A stretch of DNA of 23,309 bases. It comes from Pseudomonadota bacterium (GTDB lineage Bacteria > Pseudomonadota > Alphaproteobacteria > Rhizobiales > Rhizobiaceae). Under the pieces are notes generated by a model, which was not told the DNA's origin, did not search any database, and saw only the letters and a list, made by a program, of their open reading frames with translations. Below are positions 1 to 8,330 of the stretch, in pieces; position 1 is the stretch's first letter, and each line of letters starts with the position of its first letter. A program made the position numbers and the translations under genes. The stretch is taken from positions 1 through 23,309 of the forward strand of contig JAEWDP010000071.1 in assembly GCA_023390055.1 (NCBI GenBank), in the 5' to 3' direction.

Positions 1-62
1 GGGTGAAGGGTGTCCAAGCCATTCGATCTCTCCGTATTTCTTGCAGAATACAAAGAATCTGA

Positions 63-1499
63 TTGCCGCCCTTCACTCAACCCCCTCCCATTCTTGGACA
101 GACACTTAGAAATGCGAGGTCACCACGGTTCGACCTCGACAGCGTATACGGAGGCGTTCCGGTTGGTCAGGGGGTCACAGCAGACATTGTTTCCGTGATT
201 TCAGGGATGCGCCACCCCGTTCATGTCAACAAGATGCGGGTTGGCACGGCCGTCGAGCCAGGTCCCCTTCCCGACACTATCGACGAACATCGTGACCTTC
301 CCCGCTATGTCCAGGTGCAGGGATCCGTCCGGGACGCCGCTCTGAGACTGGCGCAGTCATCGATGAGCGACGAAGCGCTCCAGGCCTTCACGTCAACATT
401 GCCGCAAAGGGCTCTGATCGGCGATGCCAGAAACGATGAGAACCTGGTTGTTGCGCAGTTTCATCTGAGCTTCTTGCGGTTTCATAACAAGGCGGTCGAC
501 TTTTTGACCGGCAATGACACAGGCTGGGTAGCCGACTTCAGTTCTGCACAGATGCTGACGCGTCTTCATTACCAGTGGCTCATAGTGGAAGGCTATCTGA
601 AGGGGGTCTGTCGCCCGGATGTCGTTGAGGCTGTCGTCGAGGATCGAGCCTCGCAGTTCTTCAGGTTCCGGGCAGATTTTGACGCACGTCATCAAAATTC
701 AAGGCTTGGCAATGCGCTGCCGCTTGAATTCTCCGTGGCTGCCTATCGGTTCGGACACTCGATGGTAAGGTCAACCTATGACTACAACCGGAATTTCGGA
801 CGCGCTGATCCGGGGGGACAAAACGTTCTGGACAGGGCAACGCTGCAATTGCTGTTCGCATTTACTGGCGGCGGCGGGCAACTTGATGGCAACAAGAGGC
901 TTCCAAAGAACTGGGTCATAGACTGGACAAGGTTCACCGGCACGAACCCGCATGGTGCCGATGACGGGCAACCGGCCCGATTGGCCAGAAGGATCGACGT
1001 AGAACTCGCGCCTCCGCTTGGAGACATGGTCAAGGAAGGCAATGACGAAGCGGATCCTGGCCTGAAGGAACTGTTCAAGCATCTTGCACGCAGAAACCTG
1101 CGCCGTGGTTATAATCTGCGTCTGCCGACAGGACAGGCGTTGCACGCCTATCTCAAGCAAAATGACGCCGTCACATCAGATCCGATCATGGATATATCGA
1201 CAGCGCTGGATCATCGGCCGCAACTGCGCGATTTCCTGAAGAACACCGTCTCCGGTTTTCATCGAAGGACACCGCTCTGGTTCTACATCCTTGCGGAAGC
1301 GGACGCAGATGGCGGCAACAGGCTGGGTGAAGTTGGAAGCTATATCGTCGCATCGACGTTCACCGGTGTCTTGCTCGCAGATCCCGATTCCGCGCTATCG
1401 CGGGGCTTTACCCCGAAAAGCAGCCCATTGCGGATGCCGGATGGCAGTGAGATCGATTCCATCAACAAGTGGATGCAGTTTGCCAGCGTGACCCACTGA
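63..1499 (+). CDS. haem peroxidase-superfamily protein, N-terminally truncated or disrupted
   Basis: This reads as a bacterial member of the animal-type haem peroxidase superfamily, which uses haem to oxidise substrates with H2O2. Family landmarks are LRNARSPRFDLDSVYG (residues 15-30), GDARNDEN followed by a FLRFHNK helix (120-143), and RFGHSMVR (229-236), whose His232 should be the proximal haem ligand. The distal-histidine segment normally found some 30-40 residues before the LDSVYG motif (GQFxDHD type) is absent. The frame is closed by TGA at 60-62, the only available start is TTG at 63, and no ribosome binding site is visible. The gene is therefore probably a 5'-truncated or frameshifted remnant, or its true start lies outside the window behind a frameshift. 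No signal peptide is seen. It precedes the peptidase-hydrolase gene by 80 bp on the same strand. The family call is fairly sure; activity is doubtful. Confidence 0.75.
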   Translation: MPPFTQPPPILGQTLRNARSPRFDLDSVYGGVPVGQGVTADIVSVISGMRHPVHVNKMRVGTAVEPGPLPDTIDEHRDLPRYVQVQGSVRDAALRLAQSSMSDEALQAFTSTLPQRALIGDARNDENLVVAQFHLSFLRFHNKAVDFLTGNDTGWVADFSSAQMLTRLHYQWLIVEGYLKGVCRPDVVEAVVEDRASQFFRFRADFDARHQNSRLGNALPLEFSVAAYRFGHSMVRSTYDYNRNFGRADPGGQNVLDRATLQLLFAFTGGGGQLDGNKRLPKNWVIDWTRFTGTNPHGADDGQPARLARRIDVELAPPLGDMVKEGNDEADPGLKELFKHLARRNLRRGYNLRLPTGQALHAYLKQNDAVTSDPIMDISTALDHRPQLRDFLKNTVSGFHRRTPLWFYILAEADADGGNRLGEVGSYIVASTFTGVLLADPDSALSRGFTPKSSPLRMPDGSEIDSINKWMQFASVTH

Positions 1500-1510
1500 A
1501 ACTTCTAAAG

Positions 1511-1539
1511 GACCAGCGATCCAGGAGTGATCGCTGGTC
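1511..1539 (+). terminator. hairpin between peroxidase and peptidase-hydrolase genes
   Basis: A perfect 11-bp inverted repeat, GACCAGCGATC (1511-1521) and GATCGCTGGTC (1529-1539) with a 7-nt loop, starts 11 bases after the peroxidase stop. It is followed by TCCCCTTT rather than a clean T run. It could be a weak terminator or an mRNA-stabilising or processing hairpin that uncouples expression of the two genes. Confidence 0.55.
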
Positions 1540-1579
1540 TCCCCTTTCAACGCTGATCAAGCTTTGGAGCAGTTGAGGG

Positions 1580-3562
1580 ATGACCAGAAAACCCAAAACC
1601 AAAAGACCGGCTTCCAGCAGCGGAGAGGGCGAACGTGCTTTCGATGCAATGCCGGATAGTGTTGATTTTCGTGACAAGATGTATGTCCCAACGCTCGTTG
1701 AAGTGCATCCGAAATCCAATCTTGATGCCTATCGTGCCTTGAAGATTCCGGTTCTTGACCAGGGCAAGGAAGGTGCATGTACGGGATATGGACTTGCAAC
1801 GGTCGTCAACTTCCTGTTGCGAACAGGACGCATGGACGCCGATGCCCCATTGGAGGAAGCCAGTGCCAGGATGCTCTATGTCATGGCCAAGCGGTATGAC
1901 GAATGGCCGGGCGAAGAATATGACGGCTCCAGTGCGCGCGGTGCTGTAAAAGGGTGGCACAAGCATGGTGTGTGCGCTCGTCGCCTGTGGCTTGACGACC
2001 GTGAGCAAATCGACATCGATGCGGAGATTGCCGCAGATGCGCTTGAAAGGCCGCTGGGCGCATATTTCAGGGTCAATCACAAGGACCTGGTCGGGATCCA
2101 TTCTGCAATTACGGAAGCGGGGGTTCTGTTTGCAACATGCCGCGTCCACCAGGGTTGGTCGAAGGTTCTAACCGGAGACCGCGATATCGCCTATTCCTCC
2201 ATAAAGCTCGGTGGGCACGCCTTCGCAATTGTTGGATATGACAAGAGCGGATTGTGGATCCAGAATTCCTGGGGCGAAAGCTGGGGTGATCACGGACTGG
2301 CAAGACTGGGCTATTCCGACTGGCTGGAAAACGGCTGTGATGTCTGGGTCGCAAGGCTTGGAGCGCCAATTGCGTTTGCACAGACGTCAGGTGCAGCAAT
2401 CATGAGGGCTGCGGCGCCCAAGAGCTATGAAAGCTATGTCTACGCATCGTTGCGCCCCTATATCGTCACGGCGGCAAACGATGGCGTACTGGCGCGAAGC
2501 GGGCCTTATGGATTGACGGAAACCGGCCTGAAGGAAATCTTGCGTGTCCAATTGCCGGGCAAGATCAGGTCATGGCGAAGAAAACGCGTCTTGATTTACG
2601 CTCACGGTGGCCTGGTTTCCCAAAACAGCGCGGTCCAGTACGTCGCCAATTACCGTGAACAGATCCTGAATGCGAATGTCTATCCCGTGGCGATCATTTG
2701 GCGCTCGGACACCTTGACGACGTTGAAGAACATCCTGGCCGAGGCGATCTTCAAAAGGAAGTCTGAGGGCTTTTTAGACGATGCGAAGGATTTCATGCTC
2801 GATCGTCTGGACGACACGATCGAACCTATCGCAAGGCTGCTTGGTGGCAAGTCGCTCTGGGATGAGATGAAGGAAAATGCAATCCTGACATCAACTGCCA
2901 CCCGTAAGGCAAAGGGTGCTGGCAGGATGGTTGCCGAACACCTTGTCGAACTTCACAAGGACGGAGAAGTCGACGAGATCCATCTGGTTGGTCACAGTGC
3001 AGGTTCTATCGTGTTGGCGCCGCTTGCAGGCTATCTCGCATCAAGGAAAGTTCCCATCACGAGCCTGTCTTTATGGGCCCCGGCATGCACCATGGATCTG
3101 TTCGAACGTGAGTATCGACCACTGATCGAAGGCGGCGCAATTGAGGCCTTTGACCTCTACACACTGGATAATGCATCCGAGTGCGACGACAACTGCGCCG
3201 ATATCTACCACAAATCACTTTTGTATCTTGTAAGCCACGCCTTTGAGGACCACCCCAGGATCCCGACGCTTCGATCGACAGGCACACCCATTTTAGGCCT
3301 GGCGCGCGACGTCGAAACGCATATCCCCCGTTCATTCTGGCGAGCCGGCCGAAAATGGATAACGGCTCCTGACCCGGCCAGATCCAACGCTCGTCATCAT
3401 GGAGACTTCGACGATGATGTCATGACAATGCTGTCTACCCTTGAACGGATCGTGAACAGGGCGAAGCTCAAGGAAAAGAGGACCGGGGTCTTGAAGGCAC
3501 CCGAAAAGAAGGTGGCGGCATTCCGCGAGAAACTGGAAATGACACTTTCCCGGCGAAAGTGA
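1580..3562 (+). CDS. papain-like (C1) cysteine peptidase fused to alpha/beta-hydrolase
   Basis: This 660-residue protein has two enzymatic halves. Residues about 25-265 match a papain-family C1 peptidase: Gln61 and Cys67 in LDQGKEGACTGYG, His213 in GGHAFAIVGYD, and Asn229 in IQNSWGESWG give the complete oxyanion-hole Gln and Cys-His-Asn triad. Residues about 335-610 form an alpha/beta-hydrolase domain with the strand RVLIYAHGG (336-344), the nucleophile elbow GHSAG (Ser473), and a likely catalytic His at HHGDF (606-610); Asp530 is a candidate acid. The tail (about 622-660) is basic and probably helical. There is no signal peptide or propeptide, so a cytoplasmic or effector-like location is possible. 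ATG 1580 is chosen because GAGGG lies just upstream. Its partner is the upstream peroxidase gene. Substrates are unknown; a protease, an esterase or amidase, or a toxin are all possible. Confidence 0.8.
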   Translation: MTRKPKTKRPASSSGEGERAFDAMPDSVDFRDKMYVPTLVEVHPKSNLDAYRALKIPVLDQGKEGACTGYGLATVVNFLLRTGRMDADAPLEEASARMLYVMAKRYDEWPGEEYDGSSARGAVKGWHKHGVCARRLWLDDREQIDIDAEIAADALERPLGAYFRVNHKDLVGIHSAITEAGVLFATCRVHQGWSKVLTGDRDIAYSSIKLGGHAFAIVGYDKSGLWIQNSWGESWGDHGLARLGYSDWLENGCDVWVARLGAPIAFAQTSGAAIMRAAAPKSYESYVYASLRPYIVTAANDGVLARSGPYGLTETGLKEILRVQLPGKIRSWRRKRVLIYAHGGLVSQNSAVQYVANYREQILNANVYPVAIIWRSDTLTTLKNILAEAIFKRKSEGFLDDAKDFMLDRLDDTIEPIARLLGGKSLWDEMKENAILTSTATRKAKGAGRMVAEHLVELHKDGEVDEIHLVGHSAGSIVLAPLAGYLASRKVPITSLSLWAPACTMDLFEREYRPLIEGGAIEAFDLYTLDNASECDDNCADIYHKSLLYLVSHAFEDHPRIPTLRSTGTPILGLARDVETHIPRSFWRAGRKWITAPDPARSNARHHGDFDDDVMTMLSTLERIVNRAKLKEKRTGVLKAPEKKVAAFREKLEMTLSRRK

Positions 3563-3767
3563 GCTATCATCAGACCCTGTCGCTTTCAGACCGGCGACGT
3601 CTTTGAAGCCTGCCATCTGGTTGCGCATGGGAGCGACGAAGGACAATGCTGCGACGCGTTCGCATTCGTCCGCCCGGACCATAACTGTCCCGGCTGCGAC
3701 GAACGCAGTGCTTCGCACACTTCAGCGTATTGCGGCGACTTTTCAGACAGGAAAAGAAGCGCTTTTT
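3563..3767. other. intergenic region between convergent genes, no gene recognised
   Basis: These 205 bases separate the 3' ends of the peptidase-hydrolase gene (+) and ssb (-). I see no convincing coding frame or RNA gene. An AT-flanked AGCGCT palindrome (about 3753-3770, AAAAGAAGCGCTTTTTCT) overlaps the ssb stop region. It could help end ssb transcription but lacks a proper loop. Confidence 0.4.
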
Positions 3768-4295
3768 CTAGAACGGAATATCGTCGTCAAGGTCGCGCGA
3801 AAATCCACCACTGGACTGGCCGCCACGACCTGCGCCACCCGAGGCAGGACGGTCATAATCATCGCCGTAATTGCCGCCACCGGCATCGCCACCACCGCCA
3901 CCGGCGCGACCACCATAACCACCCTGCCCGCCACCGCCGTCACCACGTCCGTCGAGCATCGTCAGTGTGGAATTGAAGCCTTGCAGGACAATTTCGGTCG
4001 AGTAGCGATCATTGCCGTTTTGATCTTGCCACTTGCGCGTCTGCAATTGCCCTTCGATATAGAGCTTTGCGCCCTTCTTCACATATTGTTCGACGACCTT
4101 GCACAATCCTTCATTGAAGATGACCACCGTGTGCCATTCGGTCTTTTCGCGCCGCTCACCGCTATTGCGATCGCGCCAGCTTTCAGAGGTTGCGATCCGC
4201 AAGTTCGCAATTGGCCGCCCGTCCTGCGTGCGCCGAATTTCGGGATCGGCACCGACATTGCCGATCAGGATTACCTTGTTGACGCTTCCAGCCAT
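3768..4295 (-). CDS. ssb: single-stranded DNA-binding protein SSB
   Basis: SSB coats single-stranded DNA during replication, recombination and repair and recruits partners through its C-terminal tip. The 175-residue protein starts MAGSVNKVILIGNVGADPEIR, the classical OB-fold opening, and contains WHTVVIF and the GAKLYIEGQLQTRKW strand (OB fold about residues 1-112). A Gly-rich, low-complexity linker follows (about 118-165), and the protein ends in the acidic tip DLDDDIPF that binds partner proteins. Its length is typical for alphaproteobacterial SSB. It diverges from uvrA, and the shared 247-bp spacer carries a LexA box, so SOS induction is likely. Identification is secure. Confidence 0.98.
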   Translation of the reverse strand: MAGSVNKVILIGNVGADPEIRRTQDGRPIANLRIATSESWRDRNSGERREKTEWHTVVIFNEGLCKVVEQYVKKGAKLYIEGQLQTRKWQDQNGNDRYSTEIVLQGFNSTLTMLDGRGDGGGGQGGYGGRAGGGGGDAGGGNYGDDYDRPASGGAGRGGQSSGGFSRDLDDDIPF

Positions 4296-4407
4296 CTTTG
4301 TTCACCTTATCCGCCGCGTTGCCGCGGCCCAAAAATATCGATCGCGACAGTTTAGACCATCTGTCTTCGCCATTGATACCCAGCTATCCTTAATCCACAA
4401 TGATTTT

Positions 4408-4422
4408 GTTCTTTCTTTGTTC
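4408..4422 (+). promoter_or_regulatory. LexA SOS box in the ssb-uvrA divergent region
   Basis: GTTC-TTTCTTT-GTTC is an exact direct-repeat match to the alphaproteobacterial LexA operator GTTC-N7-GTTC. It lies 113 bp upstream of ssb and 121 bp upstream of uvrA. A tentative uvrA promoter overlaps it (TTGTTC 4417-4422, TAGATC 4439-4444, 16-bp spacing), which would let LexA block uvrA directly. Whether ssb responds as well cannot be seen. Confidence 0.85.
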
Positions 4423-4542
4423 CATTTTTCCGTTACTGTAGATCAACAGACTCACATCCATTGCGGTTGTTCGTTGCTTTGATCTCGACACAGCTGCGTC
4501 AATTCCTACATAAGGGCCTTGTCCTCCCACTGAGCAATCTAA

Positions 4543-7464
4543 ATGAGTGAACTAAAGACGATCTCCATCCGTGGTGCGCGTGAGCACAACCTAAAGGGCA
4601 TCGATCTCGATTTGCCACGCAATTCGTTGATCGTGATGACCGGCCTTTCGGGGTCGGGAAAGTCCTCCCTTGCCTTCGATACGATCTATGCTGAAGGACA
4701 AAGACGTTACGTCGAGAGCCTTTCAGCCTATGCCCGGCAATTCCTCGAGATGATGCAGAAGCCGGACGTCGACCAGATTGACGGACTTTCCCCTGCGATT
4801 TCAATCGAGCAGAAGACGACTTCACGCAATCCGCGATCGACCGTCGGCACGGTGACGGAGATCTACGACTACATGCGGCTGCTCTTTGCGCGCGTCGGTG
4901 TCCCTTATTCACCTGCGACAGGCCTTCCCATCGAAAGCCAGACTGTCAGCCAGATGGTGGACCGTGTCCTTTCCCTGGAAGAAGGGACACGTCTTTATAT
5001 CCTGGCGCCGATGATCCGTGGTCGCAAGGGCGAGTACAAGAAAGAACTTGCCGACCTGATGAAGCGCGGCTTTCAGCGCGTCAAGGTCGATGGCCAGTTC
5101 TATGAAATTGCCGATGTGCCGGCACTCGACAAGAAGTACAAGCACGACATCGATGTTGTCGTTGACCGGCTCGTGGTCAGGTCCGATATCGCAACCCGGC
5201 TTGCAGACAGCCTCGAAACGTCGCTGAAGCTCGCTGACGGCCTCGCACTGGCCGAATTTGCGGACAGGCCGCTTGCAGCCGGGGAGACGGCGGCAGGAGG
5301 TGCAGCCAACAAGTCACTCAACGAAACACATGAGCGTATCCTGTTTTCGGAAAAATTCGCATGCCCGGTCTCCGGCTTCACGATATCGGAGATTGAACCG
5401 CGCCTGTTCTCCTTCAATAATCCATTCGGGGCCTGCCCGACATGCGATGGCCTCGGTTTCCAGCAGAAGATCGATCCGGCGCTGATCATTCCCGAGCCGG
5501 GCCGAACCTTGCGCGACGGTGCCATTGCGCCATGGGCGAAGTCGAGTTCGCCCTACTACAAGCAAACGCTCGAAGGTCTGGGCAAGGTCTACGACTTCAA
5601 GCTCTCGAGCCGCTGGTCCGATCTGTCACCTGACGCACAAGCGGCAATTTTGAGCGGAACCAGGGAGAAGGTGGAGTTTCTTTACGCCGATGGCGCGCGT
5701 TCCTTCAAGACGACCAAAACCTTCGAAGGCATAATCCCAAACCTTGAGCGACGCTGGAAAGAGACAGACTCTGCCTGGGCACGCGAGGAAATCGAGCGCT
5801 ACATGTCGGCAGCACCCTGCCCTGCCTGTGACGGTTATCGCCTCAAGCCCGAAGCACTTGCGGTAAAAATCAACAAGCTGCATGTCGGCCAGGTCACCTC
5901 GATGTCAATCAAGATGGCACGCGACTGGTTTGAGGACCTGCCCGAGCATCTAAACGACAAGCAGAACGCAATTGCGGTTCGTATTCTGAAGGAAATCCGG
6001 GAACGGCTCCGCTTCTTGAATGATGTCGGCCTTGATTATCTCAGCCTGTCACGCAATTCTGGCACACTTTCGGGTGGAGAAAGCCAGCGTATCCGTCTTG
6101 CATCGCAGATCGGCTCCGGCCTGACGGGCGTCCTTTATGTTCTCGATGAACCGTCCATCGGTCTTCATCAGCGCGACAATGCACGCCTTTTGGAAACGCT
6201 CAAGCATCTTCGTGATATCGGCAATACGGTGATTGTTGTCGAACATGATGAAGATGCCATCATGTCGGCCGATTATGTTGTCGACATCGGCCCGGCTGCC
6301 GGCATTCATGGCGGTCAGATCGTCGCTGAGGGCGCGCCGGAAGACATCATGCAAAACAAGAACTCGCTGACCGGAAAATATCTTTCCGGTGCTATGGGTG
6401 TCCCTCTTCCAGCCGAACGCCGAAAGCCCAGGAAGGGGAAGGAAATCAAGGTTGTCGGTGCACGCGGCAACAACCTGAAAAATGTCACGGCATCCGTGCC
6501 CCTCGGCGTCTTCACAGCCGTGACGGGCGTGTCAGGCGGCGGCAAGTCGACATTTCTGATCGAAACGCTTTACAAGGCGGCCGCCCGCCGCATCATGGGC
6601 GCGCGTGAGATCCCTGCGGACCATGACCGGATCGACGGTTTCGAGCACATCGACAAGGTTATCGATATCGACCAGTCGCCCATTGGGCGCACACCCCGAT
6701 CAAACCCGGCCACCTATACAGGTGCCTTCACGCCAATTCGCGACTGGTTTGCCGGATTGCCCGAGGCCAAGACACGCGGCTACGCGCCTGGCCGCTTCTC
6801 GTTCAATGTGAAGGGTGGCCGTTGCGAAGCCTGTCAGGGGGATGGTGTCATCAAGATCGAGATGCATTTTCTGCCGGATGTCTATGTCACCTGCGATGTG
6901 TGCCACGGCAAGCGATATAACCGTGAAACACTCGACGTTCTTTTCAAGGGAAAGTCGATTGCGGATGTTTTGGACATGACTGTCGAGGAGGGTGTCGAGT
7001 TCTTTGCAGCCGTCCCTGCAGTGCGCGACAAGCTGCAGGCGCTATTCGATGTTGGTCTCGGCTACATAAAGGTCGGCCAGCAGGCCAATACGCTTTCGGG
7101 CGGTGAGGCACAGCGGGTCAAGCTCGCCAAGGAACTGTCCAAACGGTCCACCGGGCGCACGCTTTACATACTCGACGAGCCGACGACGGGTCTGCACTTC
7201 CATGACGTCTCGAAGCTTCTGGAAATGCTCCACGAACTGGTCGAACAGGGAAATTCCGTTGTTGTCATCGAGCACAACCTCGAAGTCATCAAGACGGCTG
7301 ACTGGATCATCGATATCGGCCCGGAAGGTGGAACGGGCGGTGGCGAAATTGTGGCGACCGGTTCACCTGAGCAGATCGTCGACGAAGAACGATCCTATAC
7401 CGGTCATTTCCTGAAGGAACTTCTGGAACGGCGGCCGGCAAGAACAGTCGAGGCGGCAGAATAG
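4543..7464 (+). CDS. uvrA: excinuclease ABC subunit UvrA
   Basis: UvrA is the ATPase that scans DNA for bulky lesions and loads UvrB in nucleotide excision repair. The 973-residue protein has the full layout. The first Walker A is GLSGSGKSS (residues 34-42). A zinc module (CPVSGF, later CPTCDG) follows, then the first ABC signature LSGGESQRIRLASQ with Walker B VLYVLDEPSIGLHQRDN. The second half has Walker A GVSGGGKST, the C-terminal zinc finger CEACQGDG...CDVCHGKRY, signature LSGGEAQRVKLAKEL and Walker B LYILDEPTTGLHFHD. Length and motifs are typical and intact. ATG 4543 is chosen because it begins the conserved ISIRGAREHNLKGIDL opening; the ribosome site is weak. An SOS box lies upstream. 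The DUF72 gene follows after 21 bp and may be co-transcribed. Confidence 0.99.
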   Translation: MSELKTISIRGAREHNLKGIDLDLPRNSLIVMTGLSGSGKSSLAFDTIYAEGQRRYVESLSAYARQFLEMMQKPDVDQIDGLSPAISIEQKTTSRNPRSTVGTVTEIYDYMRLLFARVGVPYSPATGLPIESQTVSQMVDRVLSLEEGTRLYILAPMIRGRKGEYKKELADLMKRGFQRVKVDGQFYEIADVPALDKKYKHDIDVVVDRLVVRSDIATRLADSLETSLKLADGLALAEFADRPLAAGETAAGGAANKSLNETHERILFSEKFACPVSGFTISEIEPRLFSFNNPFGACPTCDGLGFQQKIDPALIIPEPGRTLRDGAIAPWAKSSSPYYKQTLEGLGKVYDFKLSSRWSDLSPDAQAAILSGTREKVEFLYADGARSFKTTKTFEGIIPNLERRWKETDSAWAREEIERYMSAAPCPACDGYRLKPEALAVKINKLHVGQVTSMSIKMARDWFEDLPEHLNDKQNAIAVRILKEIRERLRFLNDVGLDYLSLSRNSGTLSGGESQRIRLASQIGSGLTGVLYVLDEPSIGLHQRDNARLLETLKHLRDIGNTVIVVEHDEDAIMSADYVVDIGPAAGIHGGQIVAEGAPEDIMQNKNSLTGKYLSGAMGVPLPAERRKPRKGKEIKVVGARGNNLKNVTASVPLGVFTAVTGVSGGGKSTFLIETLYKAAARRIMGAREIPADHDRIDGFEHIDKVIDIDQSPIGRTPRSNPATYTGAFTPIRDWFAGLPEAKTRGYAPGRFSFNVKGGRCEACQGDGVIKIEMHFLPDVYVTCDVCHGKRYNRETLDVLFKGKSIADVLDMTVEEGVEFFAAVPAVRDKLQALFDVGLGYIKVGQQANTLSGGEAQRVKLAKELSKRSTGRTLYILDEPTTGLHFHDVSKLLEMLHELVEQGNSVVVIEHNLEVIKTADWIIDIGPEGGTGGGEIVATGSPEQIVDEERSYTGHFLKELLERRPARTVEAAE

Positions 7465-7485
7465 CCGGACAGACGGGAGAATGAA

Positions 7486-8286
7486 ATGAGCGGCAGTATT
7501 CGTGCAGGCATAGGAGGCTGGACGTTCCAGCCGTGGGAGGGCACCTTCTATCCTGAAAAACTGCCCAAGAGGCGACAGCTTGAATATGCCGCCAGCAAAT
7601 TGAAGGTGATAGAGGTCAATGGCACCTATTACGGGTCGCAGAAGCCGGAAACATTTGCAAAGTGGGCGTCCGAGGTTCCCGAGGATTTCGTCTTCTCGCT
7701 GAAGGCAAGCCGCTATGCCACCAACAGAAAAGTCCTGGCAGAGGCACAAGGTTCGATCGAAAGGTTTCTGGGCCAGGGGCTGACAGAACTTGGGAGCCAC
7801 CTTGGTCCCATTCTGTGGCAGTTTGCGCCCACCAAGAAATTTGAGCCGGATGATTTCGAGGCCTTCTTGAAACTCTTGCCGGACCAGATCGACGGCTTGC
7901 CTTTGCGTCATGTTGCCGAAGTTCGCCACGACAGTTTCAAGGTGCCGGAATTCATTGCATTGCTGGCCAGATACAATGTCGCACCGGTCTGCGCTGATCA
8001 TCAGGACTATCCGATGATTGCCGATGTGACGGCGGACTTCGTTTATGCCCGCTTGCAGAACGGCTCGGATGATGTTGCAACCTGTTATGAGGCGGGTGAA
8101 ATCGATGCCTGGTCGCGACGCGCAAGAACCTGGGCTGAAGGTGAAGTTCCCGATGACCTGCCATGCATTGATGCAGGCCGAAAGGTTGCCTGCGAACCGC
8201 GTGACGTCTTTGCCTTCTTCATTCATGAAGGAAAGGTCAATGCGCCGCGAGGTGCCATGGCGCTGCAAGAGCTGCTCGCTTCGTGA
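7486..8286 (+). CDS. DUF72 (YecE-like) family protein
   Basis: This 266-residue protein carries DUF72 hallmarks: RAGIGGWTFQPWEGTFYP at the N-terminus, VIEVNGTYYG, FVFSLKASRYATN, LGPILWQFAP, HVAEVRHDSF and the C-terminal FAFFIHEGKVNAP. The family is thought to adopt a TIM-barrel-like fold, but its biochemical role is not established; no function should be assumed. The start at 7486 has GGGAGA about 8 bases upstream. It lies 21 bp behind uvrA on the same strand and could be co-expressed in the SOS response. Its stop codon (8284-8286) directly abuts the last base of the opposing nnrD gene. There is no signal peptide. Confidence 0.9.
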   Translation: MSGSIRAGIGGWTFQPWEGTFYPEKLPKRRQLEYAASKLKVIEVNGTYYGSQKPETFAKWASEVPEDFVFSLKASRYATNRKVLAEAQGSIERFLGQGLTELGSHLGPILWQFAPTKKFEPDDFEAFLKLLPDQIDGLPLRHVAEVRHDSFKVPEFIALLARYNVAPVCADHQDYPMIADVTADFVYARLQNGSDDVATCYEAGEIDAWSRRARTWAEGEVPDDLPCIDAGRKVACEPRDVFAFFIHEGKVNAPRGAMALQELLAS

Positions 8287-8330
8287 TCAGGCGATCACCT
8301 GAGGATCTATATGATGAAGAAGATCCTCAG
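8283..8330. terminator. overlapping inverted repeats at the DUF72/nnrD junction
   Basis: Two perfect inverted repeats sit where the convergent genes meet: GTGATC (8283-8288)/GATCAC (8293-8298), and CTGAGGATCT (8299-8308)/AGATCCTCAG (8321-8330). The second lies in the last codons of nnrD. With no intergenic space, these hairpins are the only visible candidates for ending transcription from either side. There is no T run, so Rho-dependent ending remains possible. Confidence 0.45.

Noticed and set aside
3563..3767. Cys/His-rich reading (CCDAFAF...CPGC...) directly in frame after the peptidase-hydrolase stop
   Set aside because: It has no start codon or ribosome site, runs straight into antisense ssb, and matches no zinc-finger spacing I know.
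3850..3960. Repeat-like CCACCG/GCC tract suggesting a tandem repeat
   Set aside because: It encodes the Gly-rich linker of SSB on the minus strand, which explains the low complexity.
3603..4355. 250-residue plus-strand frame rich in Thr/Ala/Ile
   Set aside because: It is the antisense shadow of ssb; its repetitive part mirrors the Gly-rich linker codons.
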